Shown here piece after piece: positions 24,118 through 34,132 of a stretch of DNA of 56,568 bases. This DNA comes from a bacterium (GTDB lineage Bacteria > Patescibacteriota > Patescibacteriia > 2-01-FULL-39-33): NCBI GenBank assembly GCA_029558735.1, contig JAKQDP010000029.1, forward strand, positions 1 to 56,568, given 5' to 3'. Below the pieces are notes generated by a model. The model searched no databases and was not told where the DNA came from. It saw nothing but the letters and a program-made list of their open reading frames with translations. A program made the translations under genes and the position numbers. Position 1 is the first letter of the stretch, and every line of letters starts with the position of its first letter.

Positions 24118-26949
24118 TTAATAGATGCCGATTATGCTTTTCTGAATTTCCAGATTCAAACCCTCGCTATCAAACCAGCCGAACTCCATAATATCAGAAA
24201 AATCATTTGTATTTTTGAGCCGAAAATTATCCTGAAAGACAGGGGGCGTTTGGGAATTACTATCACCAAAATCAGAATCAATGATCGAATATTTTATTTC
24301 AATATCAGATTTTTCATCCTGTTCAATAAACTGCTCATTACCCCAAATTATAGAATTAAAAACCTTTAAATTGCCACCGCCAAAAATCGGCTTCTTTTGA
24401 TAAGCGGCCAAAGCGATATTATTGCCAGTTACTGTATTATTAAAGAATAGAGCGGTTGACCCATCTTTTGCGGCAATGCCATAATTGCCATCTTTAATTA
24501 GATTGTTGAAAATAATCAAATCAGAACGCTCGCCGACACTGATACCCTTGTCGCCGGCATTAAAAATGCGATTGTCAGAAACAATCATTTTTGAACCGCT
24601 GACATCGAAAGCGTCATTGCCATTATCGGAAAAAATATTGCCTTCAGCTTGGCCAGTGCAAAAATCGCAATCAATAGCATCAAAACCATTATTGGAAAAA
24701 TTATTGTTTCTCATACTGGTTTCCGCATTCTTGACATTCAAGCTGTCGTCGCCGTGGGCATCGCTAAAATAACAATTGCTAACTTCAACTGGAGAATGAT
24801 AGATACTAACCATACCGGAGAAAAAAACGCCATTGATATAATCCTGGAAGCCGCCGGAAAAATTAGCATAAGTAATGATATTTTTATCCTTGGTTCCAAC
24901 CACTCCAAAAGAACCCCAAGGCTGATCCGAGCGGGCGGCAAAAAATCTGATTGGCGCCTCGGGCGAACCGACAGCAACGACGGGTGAATAGGAAATCAAA
25001 GAAACATCTTTGGCTAAAGCCACACTGACTCCGGGACTAATTACCAACCCGTAACCGCCAGGCACAACAATATCACGCTCAAAAAAATATTGGCCGGCTG
25101 GTAAAATAAAGCTGCCGTTGACAAAAGAAAACATCGGATGACGATTGACAAATTCCTGTGGCGACAAAAAAATATCCTGCCAGTTGTCAAAAACCGACGA
25201 ATCGACAAATCTTTCATTTTCATTTATCTCTTCTCCAGTAATGACATTTTCCAGCTTTAATTTTAAATTTCTGTCATTAATTGTATTGCCAATATTGTCA
25301 GCCACCAAAAAAAGACGGTGCATGGTGGGAATACTCTTAATGGGCTGAAAAATTATATCGGGATCTCCTCCTTCTTCGGGACGAACATAGCTAATGCCTT
25401 CCGGCACTGATCGGTCTGACAATAGCACTAATCCCTCGGTCAATCTCTTGATATCTGATTGGCCATTTTCTATATCAGCCAATTTAACATCCCCTAAATC
25501 ATAATTGCCATTGTGATTACTGTCCGCTATTAATTGATATTTCAACGGCTGTTCAGTGTCAATATTAATATCCTTTATTTTTAGGCCGCTGAAATTATCC
25601 ACCTCAATTCCAATACCAACTATTGAATCAGATTGGCGCTCAATAATAATATTGGCATTATTATTATCATTAACAAATAAATCACGCGCGCTCATAAAAT
25701 TGTCAACCATAATCTGACGGCGCACTCTTATCTTTCGGTCAAAATAAAAATTACTATGATCTTTGGTACGATCACGATAAACCGGCCAGCGCGCCAAATC
25801 ATAATACTTATCAAATTCCCGTAAATCATCAGCCAGATTCTTATCTTGGCCGACATAATCCCATAAAATTTTATTGCGCTCATAGGCAAACTCCTCATTC
25901 TCCAAAATTCTAGTAACCAAAGGATTATAAACATAATCATTGGCCGACTCAGTCGAGATACCAATATCAGCCGGCATTAATTTAAATTTGCCCAAGGTCG
26001 CATCAAAATAAAGCCGCATATTATGAGCAAAATCCTGATGATAGTTGCCGCCCAACATCTCTAAAATGTGCCAACGATAAAAATTATCCAAATCCACCAG
26101 CATCGGTATTTGCTTTTTGAATTCTTCATCGCTGGCATTATTTATCAAATCCAATAATAACTGCAACTCGGCAAAATTGCCTTCAGCGGTATGCGGATTG
26201 AAAGAATATTTTTGCCAATAATTTACATTTTTAAACAAGCGATTACTAATAATATCATCGCCATATAAATTAATATCCGAATTTATGTTATTGATTTCCA
26301 AAACATCTTTATTATGCGATTTTCTTTCCCAATAAAGACCATAATAATTGCCATTAATGAAAACTTTAACAAACCGACTCGGCGGGACAGCCAGGTCCAA
26401 TTTTTTGGCCCGATAATAATTCAATTCTTCCATAATATACTCCTGAGACGAGGCGATCATTAGATCAACTGAAGTAAAGCCATCTGCTGGCGGCACATTG
26501 CCAAATTTTATCTTCCAAGATTTTTTCTCGTTGATCCAATGGTCAAAACAGTCTCCCCTAACCTTCAATTTCACTTCATAATCTTGACCGCCAAGCTTTA
26601 GAGTTGCCGGCTGATATTGACGATTATCTTCAAAAATATCCCAACCAAAACAGCCTCGCTGTTTCGGTAGGGACTGATTAATTTCGGATAATTTATTTTC
26701 GTCTATCTCTATTCTATATTCCGGCAAATTAGATCCTTTAATCATCAATGGCAAATAATAAATGTCCAGAGCCAGGGGTAGGTCCTCAAACCAAGCCAAG
26801 GAGGGATGTTTGGTGGCAATCGCCTCTAAGCGACCAGTATATTCAAAATAGAAAATTGTAAAAGATAAAAGAACCAGCAACAACACCAATAGTGCCACGA
26901 TAATCCACCTAAACTTTCGAAACAAAAAAATCATTTTATTGATTAACAT
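24118..26949 (-). CDS. CotH-kinase-like protein fused to a right-handed parallel beta-helix
   Basis: The 943-residue protein has an N-terminal membrane anchor (residues 13-33). The CotH-type region at about 75-420 includes L-K-V-R-G-D-C, K-S-W-K-I-K-F, F-Y-R-W-H-I-L-E-M-L-G and K-L-M-P-A-D-I-G. A Ca-binding-like D-S-N-H-N-G-N-Y-D segment and beta sandwich follow. From about 700 to 920 there is a parallel beta-helix made of N-N-x-F-x-N-N-G and S-D-N-R-I-F-N repeats. CotH proteins are protein kinases on spore coats and extracellular surfaces, so an outer-surface phosphotransferase is plausible. A second ATG at 26934, one base after the flippase stop, may be the real start. VTC and DUF4956 genes lie upstream in the same operon. 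Confidence 0.82.
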   Translation of the reverse strand: MLINKMIFLFRKFRWIIVALLVLLLVLLSFTIFYFEYTGRLEAIATKHPSLAWFEDLPLALDIYYLPLMIKGSNLPEYRIEIDENKLSEINQSLPKQRGCFGWDIFEDNRQYQPATLKLGGQDYEVKLKVRGDCFDHWINEKKSWKIKFGNVPPADGFTSVDLMIASSQEYIMEELNYYRAKKLDLAVPPSRFVKVFINGNYYGLYWERKSHNKDVLEINNINSDINLYGDDIISNRLFKNVNYWQKYSFNPHTAEGNFAELQLLLDLINNASDEEFKKQIPMLVDLDNFYRWHILEMLGGNYHQDFAHNMRLYFDATLGKFKLMPADIGISTESANDYVYNPLVTRILENEEFAYERNKILWDYVGQDKNLADDLREFDKYYDLARWPVYRDRTKDHSNFYFDRKIRVRRQIMVDNFMSARDLFVNDNNNANIIIERQSDSIVGIGIEVDNFSGLKIKDINIDTEQPLKYQLIADSNHNGNYDLGDVKLADIENGQSDIKRLTEGLVLLSDRSVPEGISYVRPEEGGDPDIIFQPIKSIPTMHRLFLVADNIGNTINDRNLKLKLENVITGEEINENERFVDSSVFDNWQDIFLSPQEFVNRHPMFSFVNGSFILPAGQYFFERDIVVPGGYGLVISPGVSVALAKDVSLISYSPVVAVGSPEAPIRFFAARSDQPWGSFGVVGTKDKNIITYANFSGGFQDYINGVFFSGMVSIYHSPVEVSNCYFSDAHGDDSLNVKNAETSMRNNNFSNNGFDAIDCDFCTGQAEGNIFSDNGNDAFDVSGSKMIVSDNRIFNAGDKGISVGERSDLIIFNNLIKDGNYGIAAKDGSTALFFNNTVTGNNIALAAYQKKPIFGGGNLKVFNSIIWGNEQFIEQDEKSDIEIKYSIIDSDFGDSNSQTPPVFQDNFRLKNTNDFSDIMEFGWFDSEGLNLEIQKSIIGIY

Positions 26950-28270
26950 AAGTCCGACCTTCTTTTATTCTTAAATTTATATATATTAGCAAATAGGCAT
27001 AAAAAATCAAGGTGGAAACGGGTACCCAGGCGGCCACCGGATAAACGGAAACAGTGATTGGATAATGCTTCATAAAAAAATAAATTACACCGGCGCCAGT
27101 CAAAACCGCTACGGCATTTACATAAATGGACTTGCGCATTAAATTAAGCGTCCTGAAAGCCGAACCATTGCCTACGCCTAAGGCGGTAATTGCCGAACCG
27201 ACCAAAAGTGGAAAAGACAGATAAACGGAGAGAACATATTCCTGACCATACACTAAAGGAATCAAAATGGGCGCCATTAATGCAAAAATTACTACCAAAC
27301 CAGAAGTAATCAAAAAGCTGCCAACCGATGAGCGGACAAAATCTCTCTTTAATATGCTCAAACTATAGGATTTTGTTATTGGTAAATGGACACTCAACAA
27401 ACGCGAGACTGGACCAATTAGAGTTAGCGGCAGGCCGGCATAAGCAATGGCAATTTTTAAAATGGCAACATCATTAATACTAAACAACCCCAGAATAAAA
27501 ATTGGCAATGTACTATAAAGACTGACAATATTTTTATCAATCGCAATCATAAAACCAAAGCGGAAATAATAGCTGAAACGCGATTTGAACATATTGGAAA
27601 AAATCTCCGACCAAGACGGTAAAATTGGATCATTTTTCGCCAAGCGTGAATAACTAATCCAGGCAAATACGGCAAACCCGCTCGCCACAATCAGGTGGCC
27701 AAAAACAATTCCCTTAAGTCCCCAACCAATTAAAACCAAGGTAACCGGAACCGCCACATAAAAAACTTTATTAATATTTTCAATAACGGCTAAAATTTTA
27801 ATCTGACGGATGACTTGAAGCACAATTATATACATGCCAAAAAATATTTTTATAATATCAACTAAAATAATTACTCGTGCCAATTGACCTATAGTACTAT
27901 CGCCATAAAAAAATTTTGTTAAAAATGGCGATATTAATATAATTGAAAACCCCACAACAAGTAAAACCGTGCCGGTCACTTGGACATAATAAGTCAATAT
28001 ATTCCTGGCTTTATCTCGATCCTTTTGAGCATAGGCCCCTGATAACAATGTCAAAGCTGATTGATTGGTGCCAATATTCATAAAGATGCCGACTATACCA
28101 ACAAAAGCAAAAATCAAGGCATAAGCCGAATAACCTTCAACTCCTAACGTCCTAGCAAAAACTACTGACGCAATAAAAGACAATCCGGTCGAAAAAACTG
28201 AGGCAAACTGCAAGACAATTGTATCTTTGATAAATCTTTTCTTAAATAGATTTCTGATTCTGGTTATCAT
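26936..28270 (-). CDS. Wzx-type oligosaccharide flippase
   Basis: The 444-residue protein has about 12-14 hydrophobic helices. The N-terminus (V-L-Q-F-A-S-V-F-S-T-G-L-S-F, then A-R-T-L-G-V-E-G-Y-S-A-Y-A) matches the polysaccharide transporter branch of the MOP superfamily. It would move polyprenyl-PP-linked repeat units to the outer face. It is the only flippase in the window. Its ATG overlaps the GT9 stop by 4 bases. Confidence 0.9.
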   Translation of the reverse strand: MITRIRNLFKKRFIKDTIVLQFASVFSTGLSFIASVVFARTLGVEGYSAYALIFAFVGIVGIFMNIGTNQSALTLLSGAYAQKDRDKARNILTYYVQVTGTVLLVVGFSIILISPFLTKFFYGDSTIGQLARVIILVDIIKIFFGMYIIVLQVIRQIKILAVIENINKVFYVAVPVTLVLIGWGLKGIVFGHLIVASGFAVFAWISYSRLAKNDPILPSWSEIFSNMFKSRFSYYFRFGFMIAIDKNIVSLYSTLPIFILGLFSINDVAILKIAIAYAGLPLTLIGPVSRLLSVHLPITKSYSLSILKRDFVRSSVGSFLITSGLVVIFALMAPILIPLVYGQEYVLSVYLSFPLLVGSAITALGVGNGSAFRTLNLMRKSIYVNAVAVLTGAGVIYFFMKHYPITVSVYPVAAWVPVSTLIFYAYLLIYINLRIKEGRTYVNQ

Positions 28271-29424
28271 TTTTTAAAATTAATTATTTTTTCAAAAGAA
28301 GCCATCACATCTTCAACGGTCGTATCCAGAAGGCATTGGGAGGTGCCATAACGGCATTCTCTGGCAGCTAGGGCACTAAATGAACATGGCTGACAAGAAA
28401 CCTTATAGTCCACAACTTCGCAATTATTGCCCAGTGGCGGGTGTTCTAATTTGTCTATCGGACCGATAATGTTAACGCCTGGTGTTCCGGCTGCATGGGC
28501 CAAATAGAATTGTCCGCAATCAGCAGATACGAAAACTTTCAAAAAAGAAAATAAAGCGGCGCTCTCATTAATGGAAAAATCAGTGCTGTAAAATATTGAA
28601 TTACCACCGACTCCGGAGACAAATTTTTCCAATATCGCTTTTTCTTTGGGCGTACCGACGGTGATTATCTTGGCATTGTATTTATTTATTATTTGCTTAG
28701 AAAATTCAACAAATTTTTCCAGAGGCCATACTTTAAATTGATTGCCGGCGACGACCGATATGCCGACCAAAAAATCCCTATTCGGATTAATATTTTTACT
28801 GGCCAACCAATCATAAGCTTTTTTCTTATTTTCTTCCGTCCAAAAAATATCATAATTCTCCATCCGCGGATTAGCGACTTTAATATCAATGCCAGCATCT
28901 GACAAAATATCAATATATTGGCTGACCGTATACTGGTGGGGCAAATAAGGCCTAATTTGATTGCAAAAATGACGAGCAGTTAAAGCATTCATTCTTCCTG
29001 TTTCCTTAATTAAAAAAGAGATTCTCTTAAGAGCTCCCGCCCAAACCGAAGCGATAACGATATTAATTGAGGGAGTAAAGATTATTATTTCCCGACAACC
29101 ACTTTGTTTAATCGATTTAATTAAGGGGATAATTTTTCGGTCATCGGACACAGTCAGAATCTTATCAATGTGCGGATTATCCCTCAAAACCCCAGCTAAG
29201 CTATCACCAACTAAGACTGAAATTTCAGCGGTCGGATAATTCATTTTTACCAATCGATAAATCGGGGTAGTACAAATCAAGTCACCCATTTTGGACAATT
29301 GGATAAATAATATTTTTTGCCGCGAGGACTTAATTGAATTTAAAAAAAATAATTTTTGCCCCCAATAAACCGGGTAAGTAACAACAAATAAAATAATATT
29401 TTTTGCCTTAGTGATAAGATTCAT
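28267..29424 (-). CDS. Glycosyltransferase family 9 (heptosyltransferase-like)
   Basis: The 385-residue GT-B protein has K-I-L-F-I-Q-L-S-K-M-G-D-L near residue 40 and I-G-P-I-D-K-L-E-H near 320, both typical of GT9. The start at 29424 is chosen because it makes an ATGA overlap with the upstream stop. An earlier in-frame start at 29469 would overlap by 49 bases. GT9 enzymes add ADP-heptose in LPS of proteobacteria. Here the donor is unknown, since no heptose synthesis genes are present. Cysteines near the C-terminus (C-Q-P-C and a further pair) match a GT9 subgroup. Confidence 0.88.
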   Translation of the reverse strand: MNLITKAKNIILFVVTYPVYWGQKLFFLNSIKSSRQKILFIQLSKMGDLICTTPIYRLVKMNYPTAEISVLVGDSLAGVLRDNPHIDKILTVSDDRKIIPLIKSIKQSGCREIIIFTPSINIVIASVWAGALKRISFLIKETGRMNALTARHFCNQIRPYLPHQYTVSQYIDILSDAGIDIKVANPRMENYDIFWTEENKKKAYDWLASKNINPNRDFLVGISVVAGNQFKVWPLEKFVEFSKQIINKYNAKIITVGTPKEKAILEKFVSGVGGNSIFYSTDFSINESAALFSFLKVFVSADCGQFYLAHAAGTPGVNIIGPIDKLEHPPLGNNCEVVDYKVSCQPCSFSALAARECRYGTSQCLLDTTVEDVMASFEKIINFKK

Positions 29425-30146
29425 ACCAATTTGATAGATTGACGAATTTTTTCTAATCGATTGAACCATTTGGAACGATAAGTATAGGTATATTCTTTAA
29501 TTGTAACCGGGGTAAAACTCATTTTATATTGAGCCAAATTTTTTTTGGCAAAATTAACCGAGCCTAAATCATAAATTGAATAATTATTTTTAAGCCCATA
29601 CTGGCAAACCTCATACATCAACCTTCTACCGGCATAAGATATGATTCTTCTCTTATCCGGTTGATCGACCTTAAGGCGCTTGGAACAAATCGCTTTAGCT
29701 CGTAAAATCGAGCCAACGTCAAAACAAATAATATTAGCTATCAATTCATCATAATAATAAGCAGAAAATATTTTGCATCCCCGATAATCGCTAATATTAT
29801 CCGGCCGGCGGCCTTGAGATTTCTCAAATTCAGCGCTTAAATTATAATTGGCAACTAAGTCATGATCATCGGAAAAAAATCGCAAACCGGGAATTTTATT
29901 GTCAAATGTTTTTCTGATTTCATTCCTGGCAGTATGATTGAAATCTTTAAAAATTTCATCCATCGTCCTATTTAAATATATTATCGGCGTATCCTTTTCT
30001 TTAACACTGAAGTCGGGCAAATCCTTTTTATCATAACTCAACAAATAAATGGCTGAGTATTCTTTTTTTAACGCCTCAATGTCTGGCCATGGTTCTAAAA
30101 TAAAACGGATAATCCGAAAAAATAATTTGTTTTTAGTGAAAACCAT
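29421..30146 (-). CDS. FemAB/GNAT-fold acyl- or aminoacyltransferase-like protein
   Basis: The 241-residue soluble protein resembles the second GNAT domain of FemAB and BioF2-type acetyltransferases. The R-N-E-I-R-K segment near residue 80, K-I-F-S-A-Y-Y-Y-D-E-L-I-A-N, and the C-terminal Y-D-L-G-S-V-N-F-A-K-K-N-L-A-Q-Y-K-M-S-F are the visible matches. It could acylate a sugar or transfer an amino acid to a glycan precursor. The assignment is by pattern only. Gene overlaps (ATGA) tie it to GT9. Confidence 0.6.
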   Translation of the reverse strand: MVFTKNKLFFRIIRFILEPWPDIEALKKEYSAIYLLSYDKKDLPDFSVKEKDTPIIYLNRTMDEIFKDFNHTARNEIRKTFDNKIPGLRFFSDDHDLVANYNLSAEFEKSQGRRPDNISDYRGCKIFSAYYYDELIANIICFDVGSILRAKAICSKRLKVDQPDKRRIISYAGRRLMYEVCQYGLKNNYSIYDLGSVNFAKKNLAQYKMSFTPVTIKEYTYTYRSKWFNRLEKIRQSIKLV

Positions 30147-30184
30147 CTAATTAACAATTAATTCCCATTTTAATAAAATAAATA

Positions 30185-30946
30185 TCAGCCAAGCTCTTTG
30201 GTGCCGACAATAATTATATGCCAAGCCGCTCGATTGAGTACTGGTATCTTTGATAAAAATAGATCCCAACGAAATAAAAACTTGAATAATTTAAAAGGAA
30301 AATATTTCAACACCTTGATAATATCGGGAAAGGCAAATGGATAAGCCAAATATCCAAAATAATGTATGCCATCCAGCCTCATGCCACTAGTCACAAATAA
30401 AGACCTAATTTTTGAAGTAGTAAAATTAGTATGTTCCTTGTCAAATTTTCCAGTAATCATTTTTAATATCTCACGAGGCAAAAAAGTAAAAACATTTCTG
30501 TGGGGTTCCGAAATAACCACTGCCCCATCGCCAACTAATACCCTTTTTATCTCTCGTAAGCTCCGCTCTGGATTCGGTACATGATGCAAAATGCTTCGAG
30601 CAATAATAACATCAAAAGAACCATCTGAAAATTCCAGATTTTCACAATCCATAACTATAAATTGGGCTTGAGGATATTTTCTTTTTCCCACTGAAATCAT
30701 TTTTTCCGATAGATCAATGCCGACATACTCCATCTTAGGAAAAGCCTCTCTAATAACCTCATAGGCAATGCCGGTACCGCAACCCAAGTCTAAAATCTTA
30801 ACAAATGGTTTGTTCGGCAATAGACCCAATAAATGCCTTACCCACTCTAACGAATAATAACGACCGTTGGCCTGGCTTTCTCTAATCAACTCGTAATTAT
30901 CAGCTAATTGATCGTGCAAAATTTTTTCCCTCTCTTTCCTATTCAT
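30185..30946 (-). CDS. Class I SAM-dependent methyltransferase
   Basis: The 253-residue protein has the full Methyltransf_11 pattern: I-L-D-L-G-C-G-T-G, G-I-D-L-S-E-K-M, D-C-E-N-L, F-D-V-I-I-A-R-S-I-L-H-H-V-P and V-I-S-E-P-H. The C-terminal 80 residues contain a hydrophobic, aromatic-rich stretch that may touch the membrane. The closest named families act on lipids, quinones or sugars, and the substrate is not identifiable. Its start overlaps the GtrA stop by 4 bases. Confidence 0.85.
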   Translation of the reverse strand: MNRKEREKILHDQLADNYELIRESQANGRYYSLEWVRHLLGLLPNKPFVKILDLGCGTGIAYEVIREAFPKMEYVGIDLSEKMISVGKRKYPQAQFIVMDCENLEFSDGSFDVIIARSILHHVPNPERSLREIKRVLVGDGAVVISEPHRNVFTFLPREILKMITGKFDKEHTNFTTSKIRSLFVTSGMRLDGIHYFGYLAYPFAFPDIIKVLKYFPFKLFKFLFRWDLFLSKIPVLNRAAWHIIIVGTKELG

Positions 30947-31362
30947 GATTTATTGTTATCTCTAAAAATAAAATTATCATATATTAAATATTTTAATGCC
31001 AAAAAAAAGCCAGTGACCACGATTATAACCAATTTATAATTAAGCTGGAATGATTCCGTTAAAAATTTTACCGTGCCAAGATTCATAATAAAAAATAATA
31101 AAACCACCGAGAGATATGAAACGAAAATACGAAAACGATGTGAATTTATTTTAAAAATGACTCTCAGGGCAAAAATAAAATTAAACAAAATGCTAGCACC
31201 CAAGCCTAACGAGTAAGCGATAATATAATGCCACAAAAAAACATCTGCTAAAGTAAACGTGATCGTCAAATTAATGGCATAACCCATTAAGCCACCGAGG
31301 ATAAATTTAAAAAATTTATAAAAATTATCTTTATTGGCTTGTTGCTGTATAAATTTTTTCAT
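30943..31362 (-). CDS. GtrA family membrane protein
   Basis: The 139-residue protein has four transmembrane helices. K-F-I-L-G-G-L-M-G-Y-A-I-N and the paired F-N-F-I-F-A-L-R and Y-D-N-F-I-F-R-D elements mark GtrA. It follows a GT2 gene directly (1-base overlap), the classic arrangement in which GT2 makes a polyprenyl-phosphate sugar and GtrA moves it across the membrane. Confidence 0.87.
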   Translation of the reverse strand: MKKFIQQQANKDNFYKFFKFILGGLMGYAINLTITFTLADVFLWHYIIAYSLGLGASILFNFIFALRVIFKINSHRFRIFVSYLSVVLLFFIMNLGTVKFLTESFQLNYKLVIIVVTGFFLALKYLIYDNFIFRDNNKS

Positions 31363-32222
31363 TATTTCTGACGTTTAATAATTACCTCAGAAATTACTGC
31401 CATAAAAAACATCTGAATGGCGAATAAAATCAATAATAATGCCAAGGTGCCGATATAGCCGTTGATCGTGAAATCCTTAACTAGCTTAACTAAACCGGCA
31501 ATAAAAAAAATCGCGGCAACCGGACTAAGCATTTTCAGCGGCTTGAAATAAATAATTACCCTGATAATCAAACTAATAAAATCAAAAAAATTTCTAATCT
31601 TAATACCCGACTTGCCTACTCTTTTATAATAAGGTATGTCAACATATTTAACAAAATAATCATTACTGAAACACGCCAAAGTAATTGTACTAGTAAAAGA
31701 GAATCTTGAGGGAAATAGATGCCAAAACTCATCGGCGACGCTTCTTCTGAAAATCCTCATCCCCGAATTCAGATCGGGAATAGTCTTACCCACCAAAAAG
31801 CTGGCTAATTTCTTCAAAAACCATTTTGCCGGCTTACGGCCAAAGTGATCTCGCTGGTGCTGGCGATTGCCAACCACCATATCATACTCTCCCGCATATC
31901 TGATAAACTCGGGAATCTTATCTATCGGATAGGTGCTGTCGGCATCAATAATCATCACCCAAGCGCCGCTGCTTTCCTTAATGCCTCTTTTTAAAGAAGC
32001 ACCGTAACCGATGTTGTATGGATTATTCAAAACTTTTATAGAATCCACTTTCGCCAAACTGGCTTTGGTGCCGTCTCTGGAACCATCATTGACTACAATG
32101 ATTTCATAATCTAACCCCAAAGAATTAAGTTGCTCCCGGCATTTTAAAACCGTCTCCGCTACCATTTTTTCTTCGTTATATACCGGAATGACCAAACTTA
32201 ACTTTTCATTTTGTTTTAACAT
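31362..32222 (-). CDS. GT2 polyprenyl-phosphate glycosyltransferase with C-terminal membrane helices
   Basis: The 286-residue protein has a GT-A domain with V-I-P-V-Y-N-E-E, V-V-N-D-G-S-R-D-G-T, N-P-Y-N-I-G-Y-G-A-S-L and I-I-D-A-D-S-T-Y-P. Two hydrophobic helices occupy about 225-275, as in GtrB/ArnC-type enzymes. With GtrA immediately downstream and a GT-C-type enzyme immediately upstream, it likely supplies the lipid-linked donor for outer-face sugar addition. Confidence 0.88.
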   Translation of the reverse strand: MLKQNEKLSLVIPVYNEEKMVAETVLKCREQLNSLGLDYEIIVVNDGSRDGTKASLAKVDSIKVLNNPYNIGYGASLKRGIKESSGAWVMIIDADSTYPIDKIPEFIRYAGEYDMVVGNRQHQRDHFGRKPAKWFLKKLASFLVGKTIPDLNSGMRIFRRSVADEFWHLFPSRFSFTSTITLACFSNDYFVKYVDIPYYKRVGKSGIKIRNFFDFISLIIRVIIYFKPLKMLSPVAAIFFIAGLVKLVKDFTINGYIGTLALLLILFAIQMFFMAVISEVIIKRQK

Positions 32223-34125
32223 ATTTTTTGGACAAATTTATTAATCCCTCAATAGAAATAAAAAATAAAATTATCATTATCGGTACTATCGGCAAAAAAT
32301 AACGCGGGTTCCTAAAAGTCGGCTCAATAAAAGGCAGCAAAATCGTGTTGGCGATAAAATAAAATAACACTAGCCAACCAATTAATTTCTGACGTTTAAT
32401 TAATAAATAAAAACCATAAATCATAAATAAAAAAACAAAAACCAACGGTACAAAAATAATCCAACCATATTCCAAGGGGTAGGTAAAGATTCTTAAGACA
32501 TAAATCCAACTAACATAATAAGAACTGTCATACACCTCATAAGAAGTTTTGAAAATTGAACCGCGGCTAGCAAAATTTACATATAATTGCATGAATAATA
32601 ACGGCAAGGCGCTCATAACAAAATAAATCGCCGGTCGAATTTTTTTCAGAACAATCAAGATGAAAAAATACAAGGGCAAAATTAAAATATTCTGAATTCT
32701 GGTAACAAAGGCGGCTGATGCGAGAAATCCTAAAAGGATAGCCCAATTATCAGAGGTGATTTTTTGTTTAGCCAATTTTAATACCACCAATAAGGTGGCC
32801 AATAACAGTAAGGTAGCTAAGGGGTCGGATGCTACCGGCCAAAACATCAGCTGCATAAACCGGCTGGTCACGAAAGGATTAATAATATCGCCTCCCGGGA
32901 CAAACCATTTGAATAAAAAATAAAATCCATAAGGATAAATCGTGAACAATAGAGCAGCTAAATATGATTTTACCTTAGAAATAAAAATCTCCTTTGACAA
33001 AAAATAGACCAAAACCACCGACAAGGAATAAATAATGACTCCATTTACAAATGATATTAATGGAAAAATGTCTATTATTCTATCGGGCTTCAATAAGGCT
33101 ATAAATGGAGCCAAAAATAAAGGAAATCCTATCGGCTGGGCGTCGGGCAACAATATTCCCCGAAAAAAATTTTTAGCCGTTTTAAAATAAACCAATTCAT
33201 CGCCGCCATAGACTGTCCACCAATCGCCAAGCATTGCCCCATCAGCTGGCCAGCCAGCTAATGATAAATTAAAAAATAAAATTCTCAACATCGCCAAAAA
33301 CAATAATAGCCAAAACCATTTCGACCCGACCAATCTGGAGACGGCCGCCAAGAGCCGAGGCAAGAAATAATAATAAGGAGACAGCCGCGCCAGAAATTTT
33401 TCAGAAGAATCTTGTCGGTAGACTTGTATCCGTTCAATATCCAGCGGCAAACTGGCCGACAAACAAACCCCGGGTCGGCCGCCAAAACCCAATTTAACCC
33501 CGATCTCTTTTAATTTACCAAAAATACTGCGGGCTTTTTTATTTCTTGGATAAGCCACGCAATTCAAACTTTCTTTCGAACCGACCGCGCCAGCCAAAAT
33601 ATTTTTATTGCTGAAATATTCAGCCTCTATTTCGTCATCGCTCAAATTTTCGATCGGCCGATGAGAAAAAAAATGATTAGCGATCTCGTGCCCCTCTTGT
33701 TGTAAACCCACTAACTGATTGACTGTCATCATTAATTTACGCTTATCGGCATTATCAGTGCAAAAATCCGCTGTCCGATTTATATATTTTCCGGAAATAA
33801 AAAAAATCGCTTTAAATCCGTATTGCGCCAAAAGCGGCCTAGCAATGTCATAATTATCCCTGAAGCCGTCATCAAAAGTGACCAAGACTTTATGGCGAGG
33901 AAAATGACCGGTAGAAAAATAACCCTGCAATTCCGATAAAGACAGTGAGCCATACCCATTACGCTTTAAAATATCCAACTGATGCCGAAAATCATCCGGA
34001 CTGACTGACAACTTGCTTCCGTCATTAGAGATGGAATGGTATAACAAAACCGGCACCCCAGCCAGCGGAAAATATTTCTGTAAAAATATTACAAACTGCA
34101 AATATATTTTTCTAAAAAAAGGCAT
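32206..34125 (-). CDS. Polysaccharide deacetylase fused to a GT-C (GT39/ArnT-like) membrane glycosyltransferase
   Basis: The 639-residue protein joins two normally separate enzymes. Residues 20-260 form a NodB deacetylase with V-L-L-Y-H-S-I, T-F-D-D-G (D85, D86) and H151-F-F-S-H155. Residues about 268-630 have some ten membrane helices. The first outside loop carries G-D-E-L-V-Y-F-K-T-A-K-N-F, the acidic motif of GT-C lipid-linked sugar transferases. P-I-G-F-P-L-F-L-A-P follows. The two active sites could deacetylate and glycosylate the same carrier-linked glycan. It overlaps the GT2 gene by 17 bases. Confidence 0.83.
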   Translation of the reverse strand: MPFFRKIYLQFVIFLQKYFPLAGVPVLLYHSISNDGSKLSVSPDDFRHQLDILKRNGYGSLSLSELQGYFSTGHFPRHKVLVTFDDGFRDNYDIARPLLAQYGFKAIFFISGKYINRTADFCTDNADKRKLMMTVNQLVGLQQEGHEIANHFFSHRPIENLSDDEIEAEYFSNKNILAGAVGSKESLNCVAYPRNKKARSIFGKLKEIGVKLGFGGRPGVCLSASLPLDIERIQVYRQDSSEKFLARLSPYYYFLPRLLAAVSRLVGSKWFWLLLFLAMLRILFFNLSLAGWPADGAMLGDWWTVYGGDELVYFKTAKNFFRGILLPDAQPIGFPLFLAPFIALLKPDRIIDIFPLISFVNGVIIYSLSVVLVYFLSKEIFISKVKSYLAALLFTIYPYGFYFLFKWFVPGGDIINPFVTSRFMQLMFWPVASDPLATLLLLATLLVVLKLAKQKITSDNWAILLGFLASAAFVTRIQNILILPLYFFILIVLKKIRPAIYFVMSALPLLFMQLYVNFASRGSIFKTSYEVYDSSYYVSWIYVLRIFTYPLEYGWIIFVPLVFVFLFMIYGFYLLIKRQKLIGWLVLFYFIANTILLPFIEPTFRNPRYFLPIVPIMIILFFISIEGLINLSKKYVKTK

Positions 34126-34132
34126 TTTTTAA

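Noticed and set aside
28267-29424. Lipopolysaccharide core synthesis implied by a heptosyltransferase-like GT9
   Set aside because: No heptose, KDO or lipid A genes are in the window, and GT9 proteins occur widely in organisms without LPS.
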